Notes: a model not told the origin generated them from the sequence alone. Positions 6,957 through 14,153 are shown, counted from the first letter of the stretch. The stretch is 23,827 bases of DNA from Nitrospirota bacterium (GCA_015233265.1 JADFXZ010000012.1:1-23827), one strand, 5' to 3'. Program-made: numbers and translations.

Positions 6957-7337
6957 CTATAATAAAGCGGTGATGTGCTCCACAAATTGCCTGGCTGTTT
7001 CAACTGCGTCTGTTGCCCGTTCTAATGAAATACCGGCGCAGGGGCTGGTATCGTAATCAGCAATAGACTTGAGATCGTATGTCTGAGATAGAAAAAACCT
7101 GAGATTGGCCGGAACTTGCGGATCATCTTTGGTCAAACTAAAAAATTCCATTTGTACACCCTTATGAGTCTTGCATATCTTTCCAATGCGCTCGAATATA
7201 AAGGCTTGAGCTGTGTGGAAGCTGGCAAGATAAGCGGTGCGCCCTGCATCGTCGTTGAGGCCGACGCTAAGCATAATGTTGGCATGTGAAAGCAATAGTC
7301 GAGCATTTTGCAGAAAGCGCACTGCCTCCTGTGTCAC
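6957..7337 (-). CDS. HEPN-domain protein, partner of an MNT nucleotidyltransferase
   Basis: This 126-residue all-helical protein fits the HEPN family (PF05168 type): an N-terminal AVRFLQNARLLLSHA helix, then DDAGRTAYLASFHTAQAFIF, the KTHKGVQMEFF segment, an LSQTYDLKSIADYDT stretch and a C-terminal helix. R116-Q-F-V-E-H121 formally matches an R-x4-H pattern like the RNase motif of toxic HEPN proteins, although its position near the C-terminus needs checking. The gene overlaps the upstream nucleotidyltransferase gene by 4 nt. In MNT/HEPN systems the HEPN protein is typically the ribonuclease toxin and the MNT enzyme modifies and silences it. Some PF05168 pairs are not proven toxins, so the role is inferred. 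Confidence 0.88.
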   Translation of the reverse strand: MTQEAVRFLQNARLLLSHANIMLSVGLNDDAGRTAYLASFHTAQAFIFERIGKICKTHKGVQMEFFSLTKDDPQVPANLRFFLSQTYDLKSIADYDTSPCAGISLERATDAVETARQFVEHITALL

Positions 7338-7648
7338 AGGTCAAGTCCTTCCTCTCTGATTTCGTGCATGAGCGGCGAACGCTCCTGATAAGCCTCTGTA
7401 GAATAAGGTTTAACATCAAAAAAAACACCTGCATCATCAATGAATTTAACACGAAGCACTGCCAACCTATCCAGCTCAACCCACCTGTCGGGAAGCGATT
7501 TCAGAAATACGGCAACGTCATAATCCGAATCTTCGCGCTCATCGCCGCGAGCGCGCGAACCGAACAGCACCACGCGGTCAAGCCGTTGTCCGTATATCTC
7601 ACCAAGCGCCGCGCGAAATCGAGTAAGGATAGGATCAGCGGTTTTCAT
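7334..7648 (-). CDS. Minimal nucleotidyltransferase (MNT/MntA-like antitoxin)
   Basis: The protein has 104 residues. The nucleotidyltransferase signature is complete: G30-S31, ten residues, then D42-Y-D44 (GSRARGDEREDSDYD), the GSx10DxD motif of pol-beta-type minimal nucleotidyltransferases. A third acidic strand appears near FFDVKPYS. Such proteins pair with HEPN toxins and inactivate them by adding AMP to a Tyr. The gene is first in the pair and overlaps the HEPN gene by 4 nt. No Shine-Dalgarno sequence precedes the ATG, and a promoter-like -10 ends only 6 nt before it, suggesting a leaderless transcript. Confidence 0.9.
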   Translation of the reverse strand: MKTADPILTRFRAALGEIYGQRLDRVVLFGSRARGDEREDSDYDVAVFLKSLPDRWVELDRLAVLRVKFIDDAGVFFDVKPYSTEAYQERSPLMHEIREEGLDL

Positions 7649-7654
7649 TGAACT

Positions 7655-7683
7655 ATGTTAGCACAAACCGGTCATTTTGTCCA
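7655..7683 (-). promoter_or_regulatory. Candidate promoter of the MNT/HEPN pair (leaderless)
   Basis: On the minus strand TGGACA (7683-7678), a 17-nt spacer and TAACAT (7660-7655) resemble sigma-70 -35 and -10 elements. The MNT start codon begins 7 nt after the -10, which would place transcription start at or next to the ATG. This is a pattern match only. Confidence 0.4.
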
Positions 7684-7731
7684 GCAACGGCACTTAAAGA
7701 ACGATTGAACTGGAAATCAGTAAGTTTAAGT

Positions 7732-7986
7732 TTACCGTATTAATCGATCATATTCGGCATGAGTCCCTTCCAGTACCACAGGAGTCCATCATGGATTTAA
7801 ACAGCCAGTGCCCTATGCTTCTTACCCACTCTTATAGACTAATGTTTATCAATTTGTTTCAGGTGTAAAGCAAGGATGATTCTGGTTTTCTTTCAATAAT
7901 TCAAAATTCTTATCAGCTAATTTCCTGACATGAGCTGGCAGGCTCTCATAGCACGTCCAAAAAGACGCACCTGCGAAATGTTTCAT
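7732..7986 (-). pseudogene. Decayed RelE/ParE-like toxin gene
   Basis: The minus strand opens with an intact 46-codon frame reading MKHFAGASFWTCYESLPAHV, then RKLADKNFELLKENQNHP. This is the start of a RelE/ParE-superfamily toxin of about 85 residues. A 1-nt insertion after HPC shifts the frame. The next frame reads LHLKQIDKH, TAG, SIRVGKKHRALAV, TAA, IHDGLLWYW, where Trp and Glu are expected at the two stops. A 1-nt deletion restores the first frame, which ends THAEYDRLIR and TAA. The whole span is 255 nt, exactly 85 codons, so the two shifts cancel. Two indels and two nonsense codons make a functional toxin very unlikely. It lies 21 nt after the BrnA stop, with no cognate antitoxin recognisable. 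The rest of 7649-8007 holds only the MNT promoter region. Confidence 0.82.
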
Positions 7987-8007
7987 ATCTCTTTATATCG
8001 GCCTTGT

Positions 8008-8373
8008 TCAAATTCTGAAACAGCTTCCAGCGTATTTCATTTTGTCTTGTTTGCTTTTCGCTTTTGACGCCACAAAGGCGCGCAGCACACCGTTCATATA
8101 GGTTTGATATCCCCTGCCCTTGCTGCGAAACCAGTCAAGCACATCGGCGTCTACCAGCATATTGATATGCTTTTTTCTGGGAGGCAAACCGGTGAATGCC
8201 TGTGTCCAGTCCAATTCCTCATGTATGTCATCGACGTCAGCAGCAATGCTAGCCTCCAGCTCCTCCTCAGTCATAGCTCTGACTTTTGACCAATCGGTAA
8301 GGCTCTCACCACGTTTACGCATGTCTATTAGCTCTTCAGCCGTGTAACGCTTGATATCTTCTTTTCTCTTCAT
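8008..8373 (-). CDS. brnA: BrnA-family antitoxin
   Basis: The protein has 121 residues. The N-terminal half is charged (TAEELIDMRKRGESLTDWSK, EELEASIAAD). The C-terminal half carries the BrnA-type ribbon-helix-helix region: PPRKKHINMLVDADVLDWFRS, then GRGYQTYMNGVLRAFV. BrnA binds and neutralises the BrnT ribonuclease and represses its own operon. Here it is second in the operon, and its start overlaps the end of brnT by 38 nt. The start is supported by GAGGAGGGCAAGAG immediately upstream. A lysine-rich tail (KAKSKQDKMKYAGSCFRI) follows the usual end of the domain. Confidence 0.85.
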   Translation of the reverse strand: MKRKEDIKRYTAEELIDMRKRGESLTDWSKVRAMTEEELEASIAADVDDIHEELDWTQAFTGLPPRKKHINMLVDADVLDWFRSKGRGYQTYMNGVLRAFVASKAKSKQDKMKYAGSCFRI

Positions 8374-8605
8374 CTCTTGCCCTCCTCATCGTGATAATAC
8401 GAATAGCGTCATTACGCCGTGTCCACACAACGGCAATAAGCTGGTCGTCTATTTCCCCTATGCTAAGCCACCTCTGTTCTGTGTCTCTTGGCGATGAAAT
8501 CGTGTATAACAGTCTTCCGTCAAACAAAAGCTCTGCATCGGCAAAATCAAGATTCCTTGCTTTCAGAACGCTCTGCAGCTTTTGCTCAGACCACTCAAAT
8601 ATCAT
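8336..8605 (-). CDS. brnT: BrnT-family ribonuclease toxin
   Basis: This 89-residue protein has typical BrnT blocks: an N-terminal MIFEWSEQK, RNLDFADAELLFDGR, then RWLSIGEIDDQLIAVVWTRR and IRIITMRRARDEEKRRYQ. BrnT has a RelE-like fold and cleaves RNA to arrest growth until bound by BrnA. The gene looks intact. A TATAAT (8616-8611 on the minus strand) ends 5 nt before the ATG and no Shine-Dalgarno is evident, so the mRNA may be leaderless. The divergent gene is TrpB2, with 138 nt between the two starts. Confidence 0.9.
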   Translation of the reverse strand: MIFEWSEQKLQSVLKARNLDFADAELLFDGRLLYTISSPRDTEQRWLSIGEIDDQLIAVVWTRRNDAIRIITMRRARDEEKRRYQALHG

Positions 8606-8615
8606 TCTATATTAT

Positions 8616-8648
8616 AACAACATTTATCTATTGAAAACATTTGTTGTT
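8616..8648. promoter_or_regulatory. Inverted repeat in the brnT promoter region, possible operator
   Basis: AACAACA (8616-8622) and TGTTGTT (8642-8648) form a 7-bp inverted repeat with a 19-nt spacer, overlapping the edge of the brnT -10 element. BrnA-type antitoxins repress their own operon through such sites. This could also be chance in AT-rich DNA. Confidence 0.3.
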
Positions 8649-8695
8649 AACCATTGCCACTATCATGCAAAATCGGTTAAACTCTCTGAGTCTTA

Positions 8696-8701
8696 TATAA
8701 T
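8696..8701 (+). promoter_or_regulatory. Candidate -10 element for the TrpB2-SelB transcript
   Basis: A perfect TATAAT at 8696-8701 lies 42 nt before the TrpB2 start. The -35 position (around 8673-8678, TCGGTT) is a poor match, so the assignment rests on the -10 alone. Confidence 0.35.
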
Positions 8702-8743
8702 ATCTGATCTACGATATGCCGTGTCAAATTTCTTGGAGGAGCG

Positions 8744-10099
8744 ATGAAACGTACGAAGATAATCTTAGAAGAGAAGGACATTCCCAGGCAGTGGTACAAT
8801 ATTATGGCAGATATGCCCACTATCCCTAAGCCGCCGCTTCATCCGGCTACACATAAACCGGTTGGGCCTGATGATTTGTCGGCGATTTTCCCTATGGCGC
8901 TTATCGAGCAGGAGGTATCTGCGGAGCGCTGGATACAAATCCCCGACGAGGTTGTCGATTGCTACGCCCTGTGGCGGCCTTCCCCGCTTTACCGGGCGCA
9001 CCGGCTTGAGGCGGCTCTTGGCACACCGGCTAAGATTTACTATAAGTACGAGGGCGTCAGCCCCTCAGGCAGCCACAAGACCAATACCTCTATTCCGCAG
9101 GCATACTATAATAAGCAGGCCGGTATCAGGCGCATTGCCACTGAGACAGGGGCCGGGCAGTGGGGTGCGGCTATTTCGCTTGCCGGAGTGTTTTTTGGCC
9201 TTGAGGTCACTGTCTATATGGTCAAAGTTAGTTATAACCAAAAACCCTACAGGCGCATTTCGATGGAGACTTGGGGGGCATCAGTACACGCAAGCCCAAG
9301 CAATCTGACAAATTCTGGAAGGGCTATTCTTGAGAATGACCCGGACAGCCACGGCAGCCTCGGCATCGCTATCAGCGAAGCGGTCGAAGACGCCGCCACT
9401 CATAAGGACACAAACTATGCACTTGGTTCGGTTCTGAATCATGTCCTGCTTCATCAAACAGTCATAGGACTTGAAACAAAGAAACAACTTGAGATTGCCG
9501 GTGATTACCCTGATATCGTCATAGCCTGCTGCGGCGGGGGAAGCAATCTTGGCGGCCTTAGTTTTCCATTTTTATATGATAAGATTCACGGCAAGAATCT
9601 GCGGGTCATTGCCGTAGAGCCTGACTCCTGCCCTACCCTCACTAAGGGAGAGTTCAGGTATGACTTCGGCGACACGGCTGGCCTCACACCGCTTTTGATG
9701 ATGTACACGCTTGGGCATGATTTCGTCCCGCCTGGGATTCACGCCGGAGGACTGAGATACCACGCCGACTCATCGCTTATCTCGCAGCTCACGCATGACC
9801 GGCTCATCGAGGCGCGCGCATATCCCCAGACGGAGGTCTTTACGGCAGCCCTGTTATTTGCAAAAAGCGAGGGGATTATCCCCGCCCCGGAGAGTTCTCA
9901 CGCCATTAAGTGCGCCATAGACGAGGCGCTGCACGCAAAAGAGGAAGGCAAAGAAAAGACCATCGTGTTTAGTTTGAGCGGCCACGGGTATCTTGATTTG
10001 ACCGCCTATGCGGACTTTCTCGATGGCAAAATCATCGACTGCGCGTATCCGGCTGATAAGATAAAAGAGGCACTGCTGAGGCTTCCAACAATTGATTAA
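8744..10099 (+). CDS. trpB2: TrpB2-type tryptophan synthase beta-like PLP enzyme
   Basis: This 451-residue fold-type II PLP enzyme has the catalytic lysine K112 in GSHKTN and the phosphate-binding loop GGGSN at 264-268. Its N-terminal extension (WYNIMADMP, ALIEQE, LWRPSPLYRA) marks the TrpB2 class rather than TrpB1. TrpB1 is about 400 residues and partners TrpA. TrpB2 converts indole and serine to tryptophan and is often encoded away from the trp operon, possibly for indole salvage. No trpA or other trp gene is present here. The start follows CTTGGAGGAGCG. The stop is one base before the SelB start, so the two are cotranscribed. Confidence 0.93.
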   Translation: MKRTKIILEEKDIPRQWYNIMADMPTIPKPPLHPATHKPVGPDDLSAIFPMALIEQEVSAERWIQIPDEVVDCYALWRPSPLYRAHRLEAALGTPAKIYYKYEGVSPSGSHKTNTSIPQAYYNKQAGIRRIATETGAGQWGAAISLAGVFFGLEVTVYMVKVSYNQKPYRRISMETWGASVHASPSNLTNSGRAILENDPDSHGSLGIAISEAVEDAATHKDTNYALGSVLNHVLLHQTVIGLETKKQLEIAGDYPDIVIACCGGGSNLGGLSFPFLYDKIHGKNLRVIAVEPDSCPTLTKGEFRYDFGDTAGLTPLLMMYTLGHDFVPPGIHAGGLRYHADSSLISQLTHDRLIEARAYPQTEVFTAALLFAKSEGIIPAPESSHAIKCAIDEALHAKEEGKEKTIVFSLSGHGYLDLTAYADFLDGKIIDCAYPADKIKEALLRLPTID

Positions 10100-10100
10100 T

Positions 10101-11978
10101 ATGAGACACGTTATACTTGGAACGGCAGGGCACATAGACCACGGCAAGAGTTCACTTGTACTTGCACTGACGGGCGTGGACCCGGACAGGCTGAAAGAGG
10201 AAAAGGAGCGCGGAATTACGATTGACCTGGGGTTTGCCGACATCAAATATGATGGGCTGACCGTAGGCATTGTGGATGTCCCCGGCCATGAGCGGCTGAT
10301 TAAGAACATGCTTGCCGGGGCAGGCGGCATTGACATTGTCTTGTTTGCCATAGCCGCCGATGAGGGCGTTATGCCGCAGTCGAAAGAGCATCTTGCAATC
10401 TGTAACCTGCTTGGCATCAGGGCTGGCATTGTTGCCGTTACGAAGACAGATATTGTCGAGTCTGATCTTGCTGAGGTAGTAGTGGAGGAGATAAAGGATT
10501 TTGTAGCGGGGACATTTCTTGAGGGCGCTCCGATTATCCCCGTGTCTTCAAAGAGCGGTCATAATATTGACCGCCTTAAGGCACAGATTGAGCAGACTGC
10601 CATGCAGAGCGTTCAAAAATCACCGGACGGCATCTTTCGCCTGCCTATTGACAGGGTATTTACGCTTAGAGGATTTGGTACTGTGGTGACGGGTACGGCC
10701 ATATCAGGGAGGATTTCGCTGGACGACGCTATTGAGATTCTGCCATCGGGGATAAGGACAAAGGTGCGCGGGCTGCACAGCCACAACATGGCCGTAAAGT
10801 CGGGGCTTGCCGGGCAGCGAATTGCGGTGAATCTTCAGGGTGTCGATAAGGACGCAATACAAAGGGGCGATGTCGTCACGCACTGTGAGACACTTGCCGC
10901 CACAGACAAACTCGATACACAGATAAGACTGCTTAAACATGCCAAGCCGCTGAAAAACAGGGCAAGCGTTCATCTTCACGCCGGTACTGCCGAGACAACC
11001 GCGCGCGTAATCTTCAGTCGCACAGAGAAGCTCATGCCAGGGGAGTCGGCCTTTTGCCAGCTGCGCCTCAAGCAGCCTATTATTGCAATGGCAGGCGACA
11101 GGTTTATTATCAGACGCCTCTCTCCAGTAGATACCATTGGAGGCGGAGTTGTCCTTGACCCAACCCCACGGGTTAAGAAAAAGAAAGACGATGACTCCTT
11201 TTTTGAGATTTTCTTAACCGGCGATTTAATTGCAAGGATTGAGGAGAAAATCAAGGGAAGCACACTTAAAGGGGTTGTCAAACAAAGTCTCTACGCGTGG
11301 GCAGCCTTTGATTTCTCGGCCATAGACGAGGCCATTGGGCAGCTGAAAAAAAATGGATTGATTACTGAGGTAAATGAGCAATTGTTTCACACTATTTCTA
11401 TTAATAAATTACATAAAGAGATCATAGACAACTTACGCATATATCACAAAAAAAATCCTCTTCAATCCGGCATGTCAAAGGAGGAGCTGCGCGCTTTGTT
11501 TAAACAAGTCGACCTAAAGATATTCTTTAAGATACTCGGAACGTTTAATGAAATCATTATAGATAAAGAGTTGACTCATCTGAGTGACTTTAAGCCCTCG
11601 CTGACACAGGTAGACGAGGGCATTAAGGGAAAAATCATCGGGGCGCTGCGTGCCGCGGAGTTTCAACCTCCATCGAAAGAGGACCTTGCCGCCGCCACTT
11701 CGACAAAAGACAAACAGGCCGACGATATTTTAAGGCTGCTTGCTAAAGAAGGCCTCATCGTGAGAATAAACGATTCCTTGTACTTAGATAAAGGCACGTA
11801 TGACAAGATGATTGGGGTTGTCGCAGAATTCTCAAAGTCAAAGAAAGAAATAACGGTATCCGAATTCAGGGAGATACTAGGTACGACACGAAGATACGCT
11901 CTGCCCTTTTTAGAGCATCTTGACGGGAGAAAAATCACTATGCGAGTCGGTGACAAAAGAAAAATCTTAGTCGGGTAA
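10101..11978 (+). CDS. selB: Selenocysteine-specific translation elongation factor SelB
   Basis: The protein has 625 residues. GTPase motifs are intact: GHIDHGKS near residue 10, the switch region KERGITIDLGFA, DVPGHE and TKTD. EF-Tu-like domains 2 and 3 follow (VFTLRGFGTVVTGT, DRFIIRRLSP..TIGGG). The C-terminal third holds winged-helix repeats (about 380-625, ending ALPFLEHLDGRKITMR) that bind the SECIS hairpin in selenoprotein mRNA. SelB delivers Sec-tRNA to UGA codons, so the organism should make selenoproteins. selA, selC and selD are not in the window. The chosen ATG gives the canonical N-terminus MRHVILGTAGHIDHG. A TTG at 10092 is possible but less likely. The 3' end overlaps the convergent gene by 12 nt. 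Confidence 0.95.
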   Translation: MRHVILGTAGHIDHGKSSLVLALTGVDPDRLKEEKERGITIDLGFADIKYDGLTVGIVDVPGHERLIKNMLAGAGGIDIVLFAIAADEGVMPQSKEHLAICNLLGIRAGIVAVTKTDIVESDLAEVVVEEIKDFVAGTFLEGAPIIPVSSKSGHNIDRLKAQIEQTAMQSVQKSPDGIFRLPIDRVFTLRGFGTVVTGTAISGRISLDDAIEILPSGIRTKVRGLHSHNMAVKSGLAGQRIAVNLQGVDKDAIQRGDVVTHCETLAATDKLDTQIRLLKHAKPLKNRASVHLHAGTAETTARVIFSRTEKLMPGESAFCQLRLKQPIIAMAGDRFIIRRLSPVDTIGGGVVLDPTPRVKKKKDDDSFFEIFLTGDLIARIEEKIKGSTLKGVVKQSLYAWAAFDFSAIDEAIGQLKKNGLITEVNEQLFHTISINKLHKEIIDNLRIYHKKNPLQSGMSKEELRALFKQVDLKIFFKILGTFNEIIIDKELTHLSDFKPSLTQVDEGIKGKIIGALRAAEFQPPSKEDLAAATSTKDKQADDILRLLAKEGLIVRINDSLYLDKGTYDKMIGVVAEFSKSKKEITVSEFREILGTTRRYALPFLEHLDGRKITMRVGDKRKILVG

Positions 11979-12578
11979 GCCCTTAATCAGACTCGCAAAA
12001 TAGCCGCTTATATCTGCGATGTCGACACGGAGTTTGTCTATGGTTGACTGGCCGAAGTCATCGTATAAGGTACCCCAGCCCGTGTACTTGAGGAGGATTT
12101 CACCGCTTTGTGCATCTTCAATAGATAATACCATGATTATCCTGCTCTTTCCATCGCCGTATCCTGGCATAAAGCGTGCTTTGTCGAAATTTGTAAAAAT
12201 AATGACTGAATCAGACTTGCAGACAAGATGCCCGGCTGAGGTTGGCATCTGTGATTTTGTGGAGGTAACGCTCTGGAATCTGCCAGTGTCCCTGAGGGAT
12301 TTCTCTATGGTTGCGTTGATGATGCCCTTGAGTTCGTTCAGAAACTCAGTGACCTTCTGAGTCTTTTCCACTTTGGTGTCAACTGCGGCACTCTCCAGGA
12401 AAACTGCCTTATACTGCCCGATTTTGACCTGTTTTGCCTTATAGGTAGTCATTTCCTTTGTACCACCAACGGGCAAGGCGGCAGTACTGTCTTTTGCCCC
12501 GGCAATGGCCGTGCCGCTGAAAATAATCGAACTCAACATTGCGGCAATAACTAAAGTGAAACTTAAATTCCCCGACAT
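11967..12578 (-). CDS. Exported protein, DUF4410-like
   Basis: The protein has 203 residues with a signal peptide (LSFTLVIAAMLSSIIFSGTAIAGA). The mature part has strand-helix segments (QVKIGQYKAVFLES, then a helix LNELKGIINATIEKSL and DTGRFQSV). A second half ends in RIIMVLSIEDAQSGEILLKY, then GWGTLYDDFG and a C-terminal helix ending FASLIKGL. This layout resembles DUF4410-type periplasmic proteins, where a da-x-tG-x-vl turn is typical. I rate that as resemblance only. The ATG follows AGGAGG. It lies 32 nt after the GGDEF regulator on the same strand, so it is likely third in the HPt/GGDEF operon. It converges on selB with overlapping 3' ends. Confidence 0.75.
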   Translation of the reverse strand: MSGNLSFTLVIAAMLSSIIFSGTAIAGAKDSTAALPVGGTKEMTTYKAKQVKIGQYKAVFLESAAVDTKVEKTQKVTEFLNELKGIINATIEKSLRDTGRFQSVTSTKSQMPTSAGHLVCKSDSVIIFTNFDKARFMPGYGDGKSRIIMVLSIEDAQSGEILLKYTGWGTLYDDFGQSTIDKLRVDIADISGYFASLIKGLPD

Positions 12579-12610
12579 ATTTTAATCCTCCTGATTAAGT
12601 TAAGATATTG

Positions 12611-13579
12611 TTAAAACACCCTTACTTGGTTTTTACCAGACTTTTTTGCTGTAAGCAGGGCATGGTCGGCCTCAGAGAGCAACCACTTCAGGGTCTTAGA
12701 CTTATCTGGGATCGTCCCCGAAATCCCGATGCTGACTGAAACGGTCTTTGAAGTGGCAAAGCAGATATTGAGGTCCATTACGTTTGTACGCATTGTCTCA
12801 CCAATGACAGCCGCCCCGTCCAATGTCGTATCGGGAAGAACGCTGACAAATTCCTCACCGCCGAAGCGCGCGATAAAATCCCCCGGGCGCCTCAGTGCGT
12901 CGCTCAACGCCCCTGCTACCAGCCTCAAGCACTCATCACCAAATCGATGACCTTGCGTGTCATTGAGTTGTTTAAAAAAATCGATGTCAACCATTATCAT
13001 CGAGATAAACTTATGGCCTCTGAAGGCCTTTTTCCACTCCTGGTCGAAATAGTTTTCAAAGTATCTCCTGTTAGCTACACCGGTAAGTTCATCGATGTAA
13101 GACAGGTTCGTAAGAATGAGGTTTGATTGCTTGAGCTGGCGGGTCAATGCCTCAAGTTCTCTTTCTCTGGCCTTACGCCTGTCCATCTCCTGCTTTAGCC
13201 TCAGGACAGAGCCAACGCGCGCGCGCAGCTCAAGCATTTTTAAAGGCTTCGTAATATAGTCGATTGCCCCGGCTGCAAAGGCGGCCTCAAGCGATGTTAC
13301 ACTTGTGTCGCCCGTTACCATAATGATGGGTACGTCATCAAACCTCTGGTTAGACTTTATCTTTTGACATGCCCCAATACCATCAACACCGGGCAGGCCT
13401 ATATCCATAAGAATAAGCTCAATCTCTTTGTTTATGCCGCCATGAACCAGCCCCATAATACTCATTGCCTCCTCAGCAGAGGCGGCAAGCACTATATCCT
13501 TATATCCCATCTTTGTTAAATGCCGGCTCAGAAGCTGGGAAATCTCCTCTGAATCCTCAACAACTAATATTGACACCAT
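12611..13579 (-). CDS. Response regulator with diguanylate cyclase (REC-GGDEF)
   Basis: The protein has 322 residues. The receiver domain (1-125) has E8/D9, phospho-acceptor D59 (LMDIGLPG) and K111 (TKPLK). A charged coiled-coil linker (about 128-158) leads to a GGDEF domain. There the active-site loop is G240-G-E-E-F244, which is catalytically competent. The product-inhibition I-site R231-P-G-D234 sits exactly five residues before it. Other GGDEF blocks are DELTGVANRR (about 163-172), DIDFFKQLND and GHRFGDECL. Phosphorylation would dimerise it and raise c-di-GMP synthesis, as in PleD/WspR-type regulators. It begins 6 nt after an HPt gene, pointing to phosphate delivery through a phosphorelay. 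Confidence 0.95.
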   Translation of the reverse strand: MVSILVVEDSEEISQLLSRHLTKMGYKDIVLAASAEEAMSIMGLVHGGINKEIELILMDIGLPGVDGIGACQKIKSNQRFDDVPIIMVTGDTSVTSLEAAFAAGAIDYITKPLKMLELRARVGSVLRLKQEMDRRKARERELEALTRQLKQSNLILTNLSYIDELTGVANRRYFENYFDQEWKKAFRGHKFISMIMVDIDFFKQLNDTQGHRFGDECLRLVAGALSDALRRPGDFIARFGGEEFVSVLPDTTLDGAAVIGETMRTNVMDLNICFATSKTVSVSIGISGTIPDKSKTLKWLLSEADHALLTAKKSGKNQVRVF

Positions 13580-13585
13580 CGCCCC

Positions 13586-13897
13586 CTACTCATAAAGTAT
13601 CGTAAGCCTGTCAAGATAATCGCCCAAAGCGGCGATATGTCTTTTGATTTCCACGATGTCTTTGTCTTTAGCGCCTTGTTCGATAGACATACCAGTTGCG
13701 GTAATGAAATCAAATCCATAACCGCCGCCCGAGCCTTTCAACTGATGTCCAGTCGTGCGAATAATCTCGAACTCCCCGGATTCTATAGCCGTGTTCATCT
13801 TTTTGATGTCATCGCCCCTGTTGACCAGATAGCCTGGGATAAGGTCTGCAAGGTCATTATCGATAGTGACGATTATTTTTCCAGAGTCTTCTGTCAT
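13586..13897 (-). CDS. Stand-alone histidine phosphotransfer (HPt) protein
   Basis: The protein has 103 residues from the ATG at 13897, which follows GAGAGGTGTG. An upstream in-frame ATG at 13939 lacks a ribosome site and adds 14 unlikely residues. The HPt signature is H51-Q-L-K-G-S-G-G-G-Y-GF within a four-helix pattern (VNRGDDIKKMNTAIESGEF before it, FITATGMSIEQGAK after). HPt proteins shuttle phosphate between a hybrid kinase receiver and a response regulator. Its immediate neighbour is a REC-GGDEF protein, the obvious acceptor. A donor candidate is the hybrid kinase encoded at the start of this window, by inference only. Confidence 0.88.
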   Translation of the reverse strand: MTEDSGKIIVTIDNDLADLIPGYLVNRGDDIKKMNTAIESGEFEIIRTTGHQLKGSGGGYGFDFITATGMSIEQGAKDKDIVEIKRHIAALGDYLDRLTILYE

Positions 13898-13932
13898 CAC
13901 ACCTCTCGAACTGTACGCAATATTGATAGCAA

Positions 13933-13954
13933 CTATCATAACAATCTATCATAA
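13933..13954. repeat. Tandem 9-bp direct repeat upstream of the HPt operon
   Basis: CTATCATAA occurs at 13933-13941 and 13946-13954, 13 bp apart start to start. It lies just upstream of the HPt start and could be a regulator site, or simply AT-rich chance. Elsewhere in 13898-14075 I see only a candidate promoter for the next operon. Confidence 0.3.
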
Positions 13955-14014
13955 TCCCTATAAATTAATAAAGGTTAAAATGGAATTTCAGCATGATATA
14001 TACATAAGTATGTA

Positions 14015-14043
14015 TTGAATTAAGCAAGTTAATATGATATTAT
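14015..14043 (+). promoter_or_regulatory. Candidate sigma-70 promoter for the glycan module
   Basis: TTGAAT (14015-14020), a 17-nt spacer and TATTAT (14038-14043) form a good sigma-70-like pair, predicting a start near 14050. It would transcribe the CxxxCxxC mini-ORF and the membrane protein genes after it. Confidence 0.45.
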
Positions 14044-14075
14044 TGCTCTTTAGGTAATTCTGGCAGATTTATCCA

Positions 14076-14153
14076 ATGTTGATTAAACCTTTTTTTATCG
14101 GGCGGTGTGACCGGAACTGTGAATATTGTAGTTATGCTCATCAAATGGATTGA
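14076..14153 (+). pseudogene. 25-codon ORF with a radical-SAM-type CxxxCxxC motif
   Basis: ATG at 14076 opens a frame MLIKPFFIGRCDRNCEYCSY, then AHQMD and TGA. The C11-x3-C15-x2-C18 spacing, the N-terminal position and the preceding hydrophobic strand are those of the iron-sulfur loop that starts radical SAM enzymes. The frame ends after 25 codons and I could not find a continuation of the fold in any frame. It overlaps the ribosome site of the next gene. It is most likely the stub of a deleted radical SAM gene, with a small functional peptide as the alternative. No strong Shine-Dalgarno precedes it. The assignment rests on the motif alone. Confidence 0.45.

Noticed and set aside
6957..6959. 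Stop-codon readthrough (TAG) fusing HEPN to the four-cysteine protein.
   Set aside because: The shared frame has a one-in-three chance of occurring, and nothing around the TAG suggests readthrough.
8391..8747. Open frame of 118 codons on the plus strand opposite brnT.
   Set aside because: It is the antisense shadow of brnT continuing into non-coding DNA. Its residues have no family pattern and brnT is clearly real.
14151..14153. TGA ending the CxxxCxxC mini-ORF as a selenocysteine codon, given SelB in the window.
   Set aside because: The frame after the TGA soon hits another stop and shows no radical SAM continuation. No SECIS-like hairpin was seen.
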